Assembly: GCF_910592395.1 (NCBI RefSeq)
Contig: NC_088310.1
Coordinates: 20,529,501 to 20,593,500, forward strand
Length of the DNA stretch: 64,000 nucleotides
Direction: 5' to 3'
From: Lineus longissimus
Taxonomy: Eukaryota > Nemertea > Pilidiophora > Heteronemertea > Lineidae
The notes under the pieces are model-generated. The model did no database searches and was not told the origin of the DNA. It saw only the letters and a program-made list of their open reading frames with translations. The stretch's first letter is position 1. Each line of letters starts with the position of its first letter. Below, in pieces: positions 1 to 12,081 of the stretch. Made by a program: the position numbers and the translations under genes.

Positions 1-45
1 AGGGAGACCAGTGGCATAGTGGTCAGAGCGCCGGGCTAGACAAAA
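1..45 (+). repeat. tRNA-derived SINE head (fragment)
   Basis: The left edge carries a tRNA-like A-box region (TGGCATAGTGG, positions 12-22) followed by a GC-rich segment ending GGGCTAG, as in the 5' part of many tRNA-derived SINEs. No B box follows at the usual distance. A B-box-like GGTTCGACCC occurs at 329-338, so the SINE may have been split by an insertion. The 5' end may lie outside the window. This is a sequence-pattern call only. Confidence 0.35.
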
Positions 46-3000
46 CTTCTCAGAAGTGCACTCTTCTACGTACGTTACAAAACCAATCGATGGTACTTCT
101 CTGCAACTCCTTCTTCAAACAAATCTTTTTTCTTACAATCTCTCAATAAAATTTTCCCTGGGAGAATCTGAAGGTCACATCACAGCTGAGCTTTCCATGT
201 TTTCTCTAATTACTCCAACAATAATGTATAATTAGCCATGGGAAATTTTCTAATTACAGAAATGTTCTTTTAGCTAACGGGAGATGAGTGAGCCAGCGTT
301 GAATCAGTTGATGAGAATGACTATATTAGGTTCGACCCAGGGGAGAACTGTATACGGAGCAATCCGGCAGTGAGACGACGGGAGAGTCACAGCCACCAAC
401 AGTGAGAATGCAGCATGCAGTACTGGTAACGCACGCGCACACGCTTTGAAGAGGTTGCAGAACCCGATTACTTTTAGGTACTTGGCTGCAGTATTTTAAG
501 TGTACTAGAAACATTCCCACGCTGATGCTGTCTTTTCTCAACTGCAGAAGCGATTCTTACTTATCTGAAATCTATTCTCCCAAGGTGATAAATTTCATGC
601 CAAAGAACATACATCTGAATATATCACTATCTCTATACATTTCCTGAGAGAAAGTTATTTTCTAACTTGAAACATTAGCACTTTAACAATACATGATCGT
701 ACTATGACTGTGAACGAAAACCTGCATTACTAGGGCAGAAACTGTGAAGGTAAACGTAGGGGAATCACCTACGATGCCTTTAGATTTCACTAAAATGGGA
801 AGAGCCTCTTCGCAGTCGCAACATTTTATTTTTTTTGCAATGCACTTTAGAAAAACAGCTAACGTTAGTTATATTGGTTTGGATTGGGTTACTTTTTGTT
901 TATGTACTTAGTTAACACCAGAATATCGCCTGAAAATAGACTTAGTTCCAGTCTCCACGCAAGTATAACTTCAGTACTGTTCACTCTCTCTGACTTTATG
1001 GTATCTGCCCACTGAGAACGAATCATGAAATTACGGCGGTTATCGACGCTAAGGTATCCTAGCAAGGGATTTGTATGGTTGATCTCGGCGTTGAGGTAGT
1101 GATCGCGCTGAACTTGGACTACAACCCGTGCTCAAGAAGCCTACTATCAATAGTAAGATGAAAAAACTGTTGTGGGCATGTTGCACCTGTAAATACTTCG
1201 TGATAATGTGAACTGGCTCATTCATTACCATGCTTACTGCAAAGCTTTAGGATGATTTAGCTCTGTTCAACTAACTTCCTCGACCATTTAAATCTAATAA
1301 AGAGAAAAACGTTCAGTAATACGCGGGCAAGGAAAATCTTAAGAAATTCAATTTGACGCCGGGGGGGGGGGGTAGTGGCTATACAGTTATTTGGCGCCAT
1401 ATAGAATTTGAGATATCCAGAATGGTTCGGCGGTGTCTTTTACGAGTGAAGACCCTATGGGTTATCTGGTTGTTGCATTGTGTCACAGTGATAAAATGAA
1501 GGTCTGCATCATCGCTGCTCGACCAAGTTACTCAGACTCATTAAACTGAACTATGATTTAGAGGCCTCTTTAGTATCTTAACATATTAATGGATTAACAT
1601 GTATGACAACACCTACATTAACATTGGCAAACGGGATACTAGTATGCAGGGTAATCATTAAAAAATCCACACTCCGTTCCCTGAAGAAGGCCTAACTTCA
1701 AGGTCCAATCTAGCTGGTAATTTTGTGACTTTTCACATCATGGTATACGAGAAACTCCTTTTATAAGTGAAAATCCGCGCAACTTTTCCAATCAAAGATA
1801 TTCGCAGTATAAACTGTAGAAGAACAGAATGTTCCCAAAAGATCTCTATTACAAAGATCCTTAGCACAAGGTGCTAAGGTGCTCGGAAACTGTAGTTTCG
1901 CTAAGGTCGAAATAACAACTGGTTTTCGAAGTACGTACCTCTGCATGTCCAACAGACATCACTCCAAGAATTAGAAAAGTGGAAAACAGTGACAACCTAG
2001 AGAAATCCATAATAACAACTGTAATCCACTTCTGGAGAATGTGCTAACAAGACTGAAGATGACTGAAGCTTGCTTGCTAGCAGGTGGTGCAAGCAAAGGT
2101 CATGGGCTATGAGCTGCTCAGAGTTGGTGGAATAGTCTGCGATCCCGCTGGATGTGTGGTCGCGCCTTCAACGTAAGGAACGTCACGTTTCACTTGATAG
2201 ACGTTACTACTGGGTCACATGTAATCTATCAGATGCATTATGATAAGCAGTGAATGGAGAGAGTTAATATCATGAATTATCTTGCTGAATTTAAACCTTT
2301 TCGTAAAAGTTAGTAGACTGGCTTTTAAAAGTTAGTAGACTGGCCTTCAACGTGAGAATTGTATATTGTTCTTGCTAACAGGTTAACGATGTAGCAGTAT
2401 GTATTATGAACGAGGCAAGACTACATGTAGATATCATTTTATCACCCGTTGCTCATCAAAAATGCCGTTCAAGAATCAAGTTGCTTTTACTTTTGTATGT
2501 TGTCCAAGAAAACAAGGTAGGATTGAGGAATTTTTCCGGAACGTCGGACTGCACACCAACACCAGTTTTTATGATCCTACATTGTAGGAGGTCGCTGACC
2601 TGGAGTGATTGTACATGTGTATCGAATTTCATTATCATTGGTTTCACTTGTTGTTTTCCTACTTGAGGAATGGCATTTCACTGACCTGTAAATTCACTTC
2701 GCTTCGAATGCCATGTCAAAAAGTAGTGCGTCTAGATTTTCATTCAAGATCTAAATCTCTTCCTTTTGCACAAATCAATCAGCCTATCAGCCATGCTTTC
2801 CTCGCGTTTCCGCATTCCAAAGTTTTTTGACAACTCACTGATGCAGCTCTGAATAATGTAAAACGTGATTCGGGGTATTGGATTTAAACCATGGTGGGAA
2901 CCTCATTCATAAGCTCAAGTTGGAACCTTCTTCAGTAGTTTACCGCTGAAGGGCCCGGACTCGCTCTGGGTTAACATGAAGATGAATGATATATATATTT

Positions 3001-5058
3001 ACTTGTAGCTGCACAAGTGAAACATTGTTTTTAACACTCCGAACTGCCACAACATACCTGCATACCTGCGCTGCCAAAGACATAAAAATGAGGTATGATA
3101 TTACGTCCTATCTCACCAAGGAAAAAGATGATAAAGTGTTCAAAATACCATTCGGTGCCTGGCAGTTCACCATTGCATCTAGAAGCTATCTCCTTTAGAT
3201 GCGAATATCGTCAGGGTGTACATGTATTATGAATTGGAGTATTAACTGTTTTCTTAAGCGTCGAAAAGTATTCTAGCGCCAAAATTTGGTTACCCTTCAA
3301 TATATTCTTGTGACGTTATTTGACTGATAGTTCGATTCGTACTTGGCGAAATCAACATTTCGCACTTACTTTGGTATTTAAACGACGTGCCAATTGCGGA
3401 TGTGTGATCTGCTGGCTTGGCTGTGTGACCGTTTGTGAAGATGAAGATCTTCGCATGATCTCTTAAACCGTGATGGGGTGTTGGATCCCGCACTTACTTT
3501 TGGGATGTGTTTTTTTATATGTAGTTTTAGCAGCGCTAGAAACCTACGAAGTACAGTATGTGTTACGGGTCACTGTCATGACCAAACGGGTGCTAGGGAA
3601 ATCGTCACATGCGTAAAAACAGTATATAGTCATATGTCCTTTGAACGCTGACAAACGACGCTCGGTTGAAAGACTTTAATTCTTTACACCCAGTGTATAT
3701 TTAATGTTATTACCTTACGAGAAAATGGATTCATTTTTCAACTGGGTTCACATTGTGAGAGATTTTTTTTTAAATGATAAGACAATCAACCAACCTCGGA
3801 TGATATAATGATATTGATATAGCCTAATGATATACTAAGAGCATAGAAAATGGCTTAATCCCTTCTTTCAGCACAACACTACAAGGTCACCAACCAAGGA
3901 TCAAAGGTTCGCGTATACGGTAATTCTCCAAGGGACACTTTTCTTTCTACATAACAAATGGATTTGGTAATTATGGCCAGGTATGTCGTTGCTGAGAGTG
4001 GAAAACCTCGTTAAGAGAGCAGTAATGCTTTAGAAGTTCCTTTTGATGTAATTAGATAGAAGTTGTGAGGGTCATTTTACACTAACTAATTTTTTGTAGA
4101 AATTGTTGCAGAAAAATGCCAAATGTTAAATGCGTCCGTGTACACAATATCTCATGACAGTGAAATGTAACCTTCTTGTGAAAAGATGGTAAACATTCAC
4201 TTTGGCAGTAGGTCATCATAGACCATTTTCTGGTTGATTGCCAAAGTTTATATGAATGCCAAAGTTTAGGAATGCCAAAGTTTCATCACAGCTGAATCAA
4301 TGTCGGACTAAAAGTGCGGTGATAAAATAGATACGAAACAACGTTTCCAATATAATCTTGGCCTACTTGTACAACAAGCTGATAAATTTCAGTGATTCAC
4401 CTTTTTAGAATGTTCAGGAGCTGTTTCGCTTTCTATACATACAAGTTAACATCATAACACAATGAAGAACTTGTTGTTACAAAGTCTGTTTCGATGAACG
4501 TCAAAATGCCATGGTTAATTGCCGCGCATTTCGTACTGTCAGTCGATGATTAAGGCAGGTAAACAAGCAACACCAGGAAGCAACTGGTGTAGTTAAAGAA
4601 TGATGTTCTAGGAATCCTCTGTTGACCTTTATACCAAAACACTGTTCTGATTGATAAAAATTTCATTTGTAGCTAAACATGTTGTCGTTATAGGCAGGTT
4701 TCGCTACTTTATTATAACCCAGCCGTCTCGTTTGCGTAAACTCCAGGAGCCTTCCTTTAGGATGAGGATAGGAAATCAGGCGAACGATGGCAACCCATTC
4801 TTCATACACACCTCTTCGTTCCACCATCTGTCAGTATCTACAAAAAAAATGTACCTTAGCTAGGTTTCACTGGAGAGACAAATCCGGGATGATCTACTGG
4901 TGAAGGTGAATTTTTGCATGAAACCTTTCCCGGGAGTATAGGTCGGGAAAGGTATCATTTACACGGGTCAATTGTCCTCAGTCAGTCGAGTAATCGGACA
5001 ACGGCCCTTTCTTCTTAGTCCGGCCACAAAAACCGATACAACATAGTATTCTCAAGGC
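46..5058. other. No recognisable gene
   Basis: I see no conserved protein, no convincing exon and no RNA gene here. Reading frames are short and without known motifs. Small features: an 11-12 nt G run near 1362, an 18-bp direct repeat (AAAAGTTAGTAGACTGGC) at about 2307-2345, and three spaced copies of GCCAAAGTTT at about 4240-4282. Confidence 0.5.
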
Positions 5059-5186
5059 GGATGTTCCGCAAATTCCCCGAAACGTCCACATGAACGCCTA
5101 TCCCATTGTTCTATTCGTTTTCACGAGGTCAAACAATAGGCTAGGCGTTCATGTTGGCGTTTAAGGGGATTCGCGGAAACTACCTC
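5059..5186. mobile_element. Fold-back MITE, copy 1
   Basis: Two long imperfect inverted arms flank a short centre. The left arm contains CACATGAACGCCTATCCCATTG and the right arm contains its near complement, CAATAGGCTAGGCGTTCATG. The arms extend outward to TTCCGC/GCGGAA, about 50 bp each with scattered mismatches. There is no coding capacity. It shares its arm design with the element at 5661-5760, so both are probably copies of one non-autonomous DNA transposon family. Confidence 0.55.
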
Positions 5187-5660
5187 ATGGTTGAGAGGCA
5201 ATTACCAGCTGCAATTGGAACCAGCAGCCGGCCAATATGAGGTTGGCAGACAATATCATTTCGTTCAAGCGGTCGCTAAAGACATGGCTGTTTGAGAGAC
5301 ATTTTGAGAACATGTTTAAACTCATTTATTTTTCGCAGTTATCATGCGTTTAAATTGGTATCACCCTTTCATAAAGCGATTTTGCTGCTGTCCTTCAATC
5401 TGGCCCGCTAATGTGACACACGCGCCTAAAGGACCTTGACCAACTTTTGAGAGTATTTCAAGATTTGGCAAGACCTGGTGACTCAAAATCATTGGGTTAT
5501 CCTATGAAATGGCTCATGGGCGATGTGCTCAGCTGATAAGCTGATAACGACGTCGATAGTATTGTGTGTGTTATTACGTTATTTGCCCCTGATGCTGCTG
5601 CAGCGATCATGATGTAAACGCTCCTAAACATATGAGGGTATAGGTCTAATAGGCATTTTT

Positions 5661-5760
5661 AGGAAGTTTTCGCAAAAGCAACGCTTATCCCATTGTTCGT
5701 CTTCCTGATTACGATTATGAGATCATAATATATAGGCGTTGGCTTTGCGAAAACTCCCTT
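5661..5760. mobile_element. Fold-back MITE, copy 2
   Basis: The left arm AGTTTTCGCAAAAGCAACGC pairs with the right arm GCGTTGGCTTTGCGAAAACT. Both this element and the one 0.5 kb upstream carry ATCCCATTGTT just inside the left arm, which supports common family membership. Confidence 0.55.
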
Positions 5761-6597
5761 GTAATGTGATACCAGATTAGTGCCCAGGCAGGCATGCCAG
5801 ACAAGATCGCATATTGTGAAAAAAATTGTTTCGACTACTGTTTGCAAACATGTGATCTAGTCATTGAGATAACAAATAAATCACAGTGCAGGTACGAGGT
5901 GCAATCCCCAAACACTAGAAATATCCACGTTACCTCATTGCATTGTTGATATTATTCTCAGTGGTGCGATATTACACGTGAATATTCTCAATGTTCGTCA
6001 ATCGTCCAAAGGCCTTATCTTGTTAACGTGTGCCCTATTATAAGACACAGCTTGCCTGCCCGATAAGCCCAGTCTGTTGATTTTCCGTCAGGTTAGCACA
6101 GACCCCGGCCCAATCGGAATAACTTACTTAGGATTTTCTCAATCCTCGTTCATTAGAAGAACAATTCCGGAGTTAGGATCCTTGTAAGTATCTTGCGCGT
6201 CCGTGTGGCATCTAGAGCCGACGGCCTATCACCACATAAGCGATTTACGTGGCGTAAAATAAGTAAGTGATGCGCGGCGTGAACGTTTATGTGGATATTT
6301 ACGAAACATTCGATCGAACTAAATGAAATTTGAATCCCATTCAGTTATGGGTTGCAATACGTCACAACCAATTTCAAAAGGCTTTTGTTGGTTTCGCAAT
6401 AGCGATATTGTCCAGCCTAAAACTTGGACTAAAAACAGTAACGTACGCCTTAACCTGATAAAGCTTTGTTCTAGAAACAAAACATGTTGTTTTGACCTAA
6501 GATATGGATCAAACATCCTGGGAATGTCAGACGTTCGAGTTTAGTTTTAGGACAACAACAATAATAGTGAGATTTGGGACACTTTGATCAGCTATCT
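5761..6597. other. Upstream flank of the insulin-like gene
   Basis: No gene recognised. Overlapping short frames on both strands at 6319-6544 have no known motif. The stretch contains the proximal upstream region of the insulin-like gene. Confidence 0.4.
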
Positions 6598-6605
6598 TAT
6601 ATAAA
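6598..6605 (+). promoter_or_regulatory. TATA box of the insulin-like gene
   Basis: TATATAAA lies about 157 bp upstream of the chosen start codon. With the usual spacing, transcription would start near 6628-6635. An in-frame ATG at 6653 would then be in the mRNA unless a 5'-UTR intron removes it; CAAATTTCAG ending at 6747 could serve as that intron's acceptor. Confidence 0.5.
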
Positions 6606-6754
6606 CAGATTGACGATCACCTCTGATTCTAAATATTGTTTCGGTCATCTTCATGGTACTTCGTCATTTTACGGTTGACAATCGGCGGCCAATTTTACTC
6701 GCAAGATATTATTCGTATTTCAAGTTATTTTCGATAGCAAATTTCAGAGCAACG

Positions 6755-7856
6755 ATGACCCAATCAATTCCTATCCTCCTGACATCGCTGCTGCTGCTCA
6801 TAGACCAACTCACTTCCACCCAGGCGAGCGGACACACGAAGACATGTACGCAAGAGGATATCCTGCGGGGACCAGCGCGCGGAGCATTGTGTGGACCACA
6901 CCTTGCCAACATCTTGAGCGTAATTTGCCCAAATGGATACCATACCTTTAAAACAGGTCAGTGTGTTACTTTCCTCTTAAATATTGGCACTCATTTTTGA
7001 TAAAATCGTAGTGCGCCTTGAGAAATTAATCTTAAAATCTTTTCCCACATTTTTTGGGGAGCGCTAAAACGCTTATTGACACGTTTATTTCTGTTTTTCC
7101 TTGTTGAAAGGTCATGTCTAAGGCTTTATTTTATGGAAACCCGGAAATGTCGGGGACAACCAGAAACGTTACACCGCCCGCGGTCCTGAAAACCCAGTTG
7201 TTGTCATGCTAGGCCACTTTTCCACGCATGACAAGCAAGGTTGTTTTTCTGACGAAAATTAATCCCATCTTTAGCGAGGCGTTGTTCTTTGGCTTGAGGC
7301 GTTAATCTGATATGGCACATAACATTCTGACCAAATGTTTCATTTTTTGTGGCAAATCACCATACATCAAAGTGCCGTTTTTTCGTGAAATGGATTAGGA
7401 ACAATTTTGTTTTGCCAATAAGCTGAAGACAAGGACACTTTGAGACATTTTTATCAAATTCAACACATACAGTTGAAAGTAAATAAAACTACTCAAAAGA
7501 CCTTGAAACACAAATATTCAACATACATTGTATGCGTTTCTTCCACCTGTCAATTTACAGATACGGAGTTCACGACAAGACACTACGTCCCCTTCATCTC
7601 GGTTCATAGGGCGAAATCGTCCGTGAGGAGCAAGAAATGGGACTCCAGCTGGACAGGAATCGTTTGCGAATGCTGCTACAACCGATGCTTCTTCGGACAA
7701 CTTCTAGAATACTGCCACACTTCCAACAGAATTCCGTCATATACGAAATCTTCAGACTCTTCCAATTCTGCGAGATCGCAGGGTAGCAAATGGCTGGCAC
7801 TGGGGAAGCGAATCTTGCACACCTTCAGCAGAGATTCTCGCCCCAGCACGAAATGA
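6755..7856 (+). CDS. Insulin-like peptide precursor, eight-cysteine type
   Basis: Secreted insulin-family hormone precursor of 165 residues from two exons, 6755-6956 and 7561-7856, joined by a 604-bp phase-1 intron (G|GTCAGT ... TTTACAG|AT). The intron falls after the B chain, in the C-peptide region, as in animal insulin genes. Residues 1-26 form a hydrophobic signal peptide. The B chain includes RGALCGPHLANILSVIC with cysteines 31, 46 and 58. The A chain is GIVCECCYNRCFFGQLLEYC (residues 100-119) with cysteines 103, 105, 106, 110 and 119. The extra pair (probably 31 and 103) adds a fourth disulphide, as in molluscan insulins. A dibasic KK at 92-93 precedes an extended A chain; no dibasic site directly follows the B chain. 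A 46-residue tail after the last cysteine contains GKR (149-151), a possible amidation and cleavage signal. An in-frame ATG at 6653 exists; 6755 is preferred because it places the signal peptide at the N-terminus. Family call strong; exact paralogue unknown. Confidence 0.93.
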
Positions 7857-9234
7857 ACCTAGAACGACTGAGGACAACCTCACTAACCAAAATCCTTATT
7901 TTTAACAAGACTGGATACCCTGTCAAAAAATTTGCTTTTATCTTTAAGGGTAGCTTCCTTGACATTGTCCAATCCTATTGTTACCTTGGTATTGTCTGTT
8001 TAGTTTAAGCCCGCTTGTAAAAGACTGTGTGACCTGCTGTAGGCTCTCAAGGCCATATTTAAAATAAGACGGTTCGATCTTAGAAACACTATTCCTACTT
8101 TACTCAAACTATTCAACAGCTTGATTGTGCCCATAATATTGTATTGAAAGTGTTCACAGAAGGCGGGAATTTGAGAAAAATCCTTTTCCGTCAGGAATAG
8201 ATACTAAATTTGAACAGATTAGAAAAGTTTTTTTTCTTACCTAATTAAAATACTTGTAATAGGTAAGACGTAGTTGATATCTCTTATACTCCTTTGAAAG
8301 CTCCTGCCTATAGTCTCCCTTTAAAGTCTGGCGGATGCCAGCGTTAGCCAAGGAGTATAAGGAATGGTATCCAAATGATAGGAGACTGGATTGTGACTAT
8401 GTCCTCAAGTTGTGACAATGCCGTTACCACTCATAACCCCACATCCTAAGGAATCGCTCCTCCGACCCTGCACTCAAATGCTCTGATTGGGGGACTTGTT
8501 TTTTCGCTTTTTTTCGGCCAATGCGGAGGAAATGTTAGAAATGCCTCAGGTGTTTGTTACACTCCGAACGCAGTGGACCGGCTTCGCGCTGTCGCCCGGA
8601 GGACGATCAGGATGATGAAATGGACAGCATAGGAGTCTAGGCCGGATATGTCTTGTTTCCTCAGGAATATGTTTCTATTGTTGACTTATGGAGAAGAACT
8701 GGGCGGGCTCGGAGAGAATTAATCAAGAACGAGCGCCATTCGTAGCAAACACAGTAAATTTTTTGAATGATCAAGTCTTCGACCTGTCATGAAAGACATT
8801 GTCACAACCAACTATTCGTCCCGCTATTCATAGATGAATGACGATGAAAGACGCTCTCAATTTGGAATATCCTGAATTCGGAAAGGTGACAGAGAAAATC
8901 ACCAGGGAAAGAAATTTGATTTGGTGTCTAAGCAATGAGTAATACACAGGATTTATTAAAATTGCCGCCAAAAAATTGCTCCGCCTGGTCGCCTCATCCG
9001 CCTGATAATAATGACGTAATCACACTATCGTCTGACCCCGGCGTGGCGGCATTTATGTTTCGAAACTTCTCCGTTTAATTCTCTGATTTCACCTCTATTT
9101 CTTGCCTAAAGACATCTTTTGGATGGTAAGTTCAAAGATTAGGTATCTTAGCTCATCTGTATTCCGATATTTTTGCGTTTCTTGCGTTATCGGGGCAATT
9201 ATAAAGGGATTTTGTGCGGTTGGCAAAAAATTTG
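7857..9234. other. No gene seen; short dispersed repeat
   Basis: Downstream flank of the insulin-like gene. About 8304-8330 carries CTCCTGCCTATAGTCTCCCTTTA, which recurs in reverse complement near 55835-55860, so part of this stretch is a dispersed repeat. Nothing else is supported. Confidence 0.4.
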
Positions 9235-9329
9235 ATGGCGGCGTTCCGGCCGCACGTGCGCGGCGATTTTTTTCATAAAAAAACATTCGATTCTGTGTTC
9301 TATGATACTCACCAAAGTGCCGGAGCCAG
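9235..9329 (+). CDS. Possible first coding exon, unknown gene
   Basis: In a CpG-rich patch, an ATG begins MAAFRPHVRGDFFHKK and stays open to a plausible donor (GCCAG|GTATTC), giving 31 codons plus two bases. The frame also reads through the donor to a stop at 9525. No domain is recognised. It could be the 5' end of the exon-like blocks at 11.9-14 kb, but the phases do not join directly to the next block, so at least one exon would be missing. Confidence 0.2.
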
Positions 9330-9525
9330 GTATTCTTGTTCTGTGTGTAATTCTGCATCTGGTAAACTGAATAACGTGGAGATTTTTACCATTTTTTATG
9401 GTGAAAATCATGTTGAAACTGACCAGTCCATTGCGGTTTCGGAGTCCATTTTGCATGCACTGCATCCCCGTGTTTGCTGTGTGCATGAACAACATGCATT
9501 GCCTGTGTGGATTTGTGACATTTGA

Positions 9526-10530
9526 TTTTTATGGGAACAGGGCCTAGCAGGGGAGAATGGGAAAAATGAACAGATTTTAGCGGTTAGGGGACTGCAGACG
9601 CTACAGAAAGCGTTTTTTTCTCTTCAGGTTTGAGGTAAAATTAAATAAAAAGCTGACCCTGAGTTTCCAGCATGGATGGGGTAATAGGTTATAGGTAGGC
9701 CTAGGCCTAAAGCCAGGGAAATAGACAACCTGCAAAAATGAATTGTGGCCATTTTGAAAAGAAGTTGGTTGTGATTTTGTGACATTGATATTGTTATAAT
9801 TTTTGCCTGCGTAACAGGGATGTTAGTCAAAAAGTGGGCTGTCCAAGGGGGCATTACCAGCTATTGCGGGCCTAGCCAATCAAGCCAATTAGTGCACCTG
9901 CTTTTTGGTCCTGGCATTGACTGGCAAGCCTAATGGAAAATGCATAGGAAATATCAATAAAGTTGGCTTTTTGGGCGGGGTGTTAAAATAATCCCAACTC
10001 CCAACTTCTGACACATTTCTATATATGTCTAGGTATTTACTGGCAGAATTTGGAGTGATTTGGATGGAAATTTGATGGGTCCATCTATAGGTTAATAATT
10101 TTGGTAAATCTGTAATGCTTCACTCGTAGCCCGTAGTGTAAATTTTTGAGAAATTGGGTTTTGGGGGCTTTTCTAGCCGCGCTAGCTCCGAAACTATATA
10201 CATTTGATACAAACTCCCGACTTCAGTCGTGATTGATATAACTCTTAGGATTATATTCCGAAGATTTCAGCTTTATTGGAGAAAAATTCATAGTGTCCAT
10301 TGAAAATTGGAGGATTTTCAATTTTTTTCCCAACAAATATGCGAAAAATATTACATTCCACCTAGAATTAATCAAAATTTCGCAAACTGTCATAAAGTAC
10401 TTCCTTGCGGCAATCATTTGTGAAGCTTTCAAAACTTTTGGCTGATTTATTTGACCCTAAATTAGCAAAAACCAAACATTTTAGTGTTTGCATGCACCAA
10501 TGCACAGAAGGCTAATTGCTAGATTAATTG
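9526..10530. other. No gene seen
   Basis: AT-rich spacer. I recognise neither exons nor structured repeats, apart from short GGCCTA-rich words near 9695-9710. Confidence 0.4.
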
Positions 10531-11334
10531 ACACCTGTCCAATCTCAAACAATAGGAATGATGGAGTCTCCCTCTATATTCAAAACAGAGTGTGCTAAGC
10601 CTGCCATTGCTGGTAATGGGGGGGGGGGGAGGGGTACCTATCAATGTGGCAACCACGGACAAGGAGATGTTCAGGTCTGGTCAATGTCAAGACCACAAAA
10701 TGACAAAGATACCACAGTGTTCAGGATATGTCCCTTGAAGACAGGCAAATTTCACCACCACAAATATATCTCGGTGTTCAGATGAGTCCCTCCTGAGGTG
10801 AGTCACACCTGTCCAATCTCAAACAATAGGAATGATGGAGTCTCCCTCTATTCAAAACAGAGTGTGCTAGGCCTGCCATTGCTGATAATGGGGGGGGGGA
10901 GGGGTACCTATCAATGTGGCAACCACGGACAAGGAGATGTTCAGGTCTGGTCAATGTCAAGACCACAAAATGACAAAGATACCACAGTGTTCAGGATATG
11001 TCCCTTGAAGACAGGCAAATTTCACCACCACAAATATATCTCGGTGTTCAGATGAGTCCCTCCTGAGGTGAGTCACACCTGTCCAATCTCAAACAATAGG
11101 AATGATGGAGTCTCCCTCTATTCAAAACAGTGTGCTCGGCCTGCCATTGCTGGTAATGGGGGGGGGGGGAGGGGTACCTATCAATGTGGCAACCACGACA
11201 AGGAGATGTTCAGGTCTGGTCAATGTCAAGACCACAAAATGACAAAGATACCACAGTGTTCAGGATATGTCCCTTGAAGACAGGCAAATTTCACCACCAC
11301 AAATATATCTCGGTGTTCAGATGAGTCCCTCCTG
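10531..11334 (+). repeat. 270-bp tandem repeat, three copies
   Basis: Three near-identical units start with ACACCTGTCC at 10531, 10805 and 11075 (spacing 274 and 270 bp); the last is slightly short. Each carries a G-rich tract (9-11 G, A, then GGGG, then TACC) followed by a well-conserved 150-bp stretch. Open frames of about 70-85 codons recur in every unit but simply follow the repeat. The G run is the most variable part between copies. Confidence 0.9.
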
Positions 11335-11958
11335 GACAGGTTAGTGTTACTGTGATATAATATTAGGCGGAACAGTTTCTGAACCTCTCTAATATGTTTG
11401 TCCATTTGCACCTGGTGCACCATTTCTCTAGGGTTCAGTGGAATTTTCCCGCCATAGGTCATCGAGGTGTATGTCAGATGCGTTTGTAGGTCATTTCTTT
11501 GGTTATGCACGAGCATCTTCACTTTAAACTTTATAATTGATGCAATTAGATCCTAAATTGTTATTGCTAAGAAAGTAGTATGCGTGACGTCTTCATTTAA
11601 TCAATCAATCACGGTAGACTTTAGTCATGTGGGCACGCCCAACCACTTTTTCAAAATGTTGTTTTTCTTCACTAGAAAATGGCGACTGGAGTTTTCTCTT
11701 GTCATTGTAATACTTTTATTCATCCGTATGCGATGCATTGAACATACATGGAACCAGTGGAAGAAGTAAGGACGTTCCAACCAGCATCTTTTCAAATATA
11801 GCATTACAACCACCAAAAGATCTGGGTTTTCAGATGTGGACAATGAGATTCCTTCAGCTATCGCATGCTTCAGAAACTTCAGGATGTTACCACTGCTTTG
11901 TGTGATTAACACTTCGATAATCATCTTTAAAAAACTAGAATTTATTGTTTTATTGCAG
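11335..11958. other. Spacer before exon-like block
   Basis: No gene recognised. The right end (about 11890-11958) is pyrimidine-containing intron-like sequence ending TATTGCAG, and it is partly duplicated at about 12420-12487. Confidence 0.35.
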
Positions 11959-12081
11959 TCCAGCCAGAGATGTTTTTCACAAAAGTATATTGACATGACA
12001 AGAACTGAGCTATGGACTCAATTCACCTCACCACCATCTCAATTTCCAAGCAAGAACCAGCAAGATCTAGAGAATATCAAG
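11959..12081 (+). CDS. Exon-like block A, unknown protein
   Basis: A 123-bp block between a good acceptor (TTTTATTGCAG) and donor (AAG|GTAAAA), open in phase 0 at both ends (41 codons, including ELWTQFTSPPSQFPSKNQQD). No domain recognised. A diverged copy of exactly the same length lies at 12488-12610, which supports these borders as real exon limits. Which gene it belongs to, and whether that gene is still intact, is unclear. Confidence 0.35.

Noticed and set aside
10528-11277. WD-repeat-like words (GDVQVWSM) in the 270-bp repeat frames
   Set aside because: The resemblance is one short string, the frame depends on the variable G run, and the units behave as noncoding tandem repeats.
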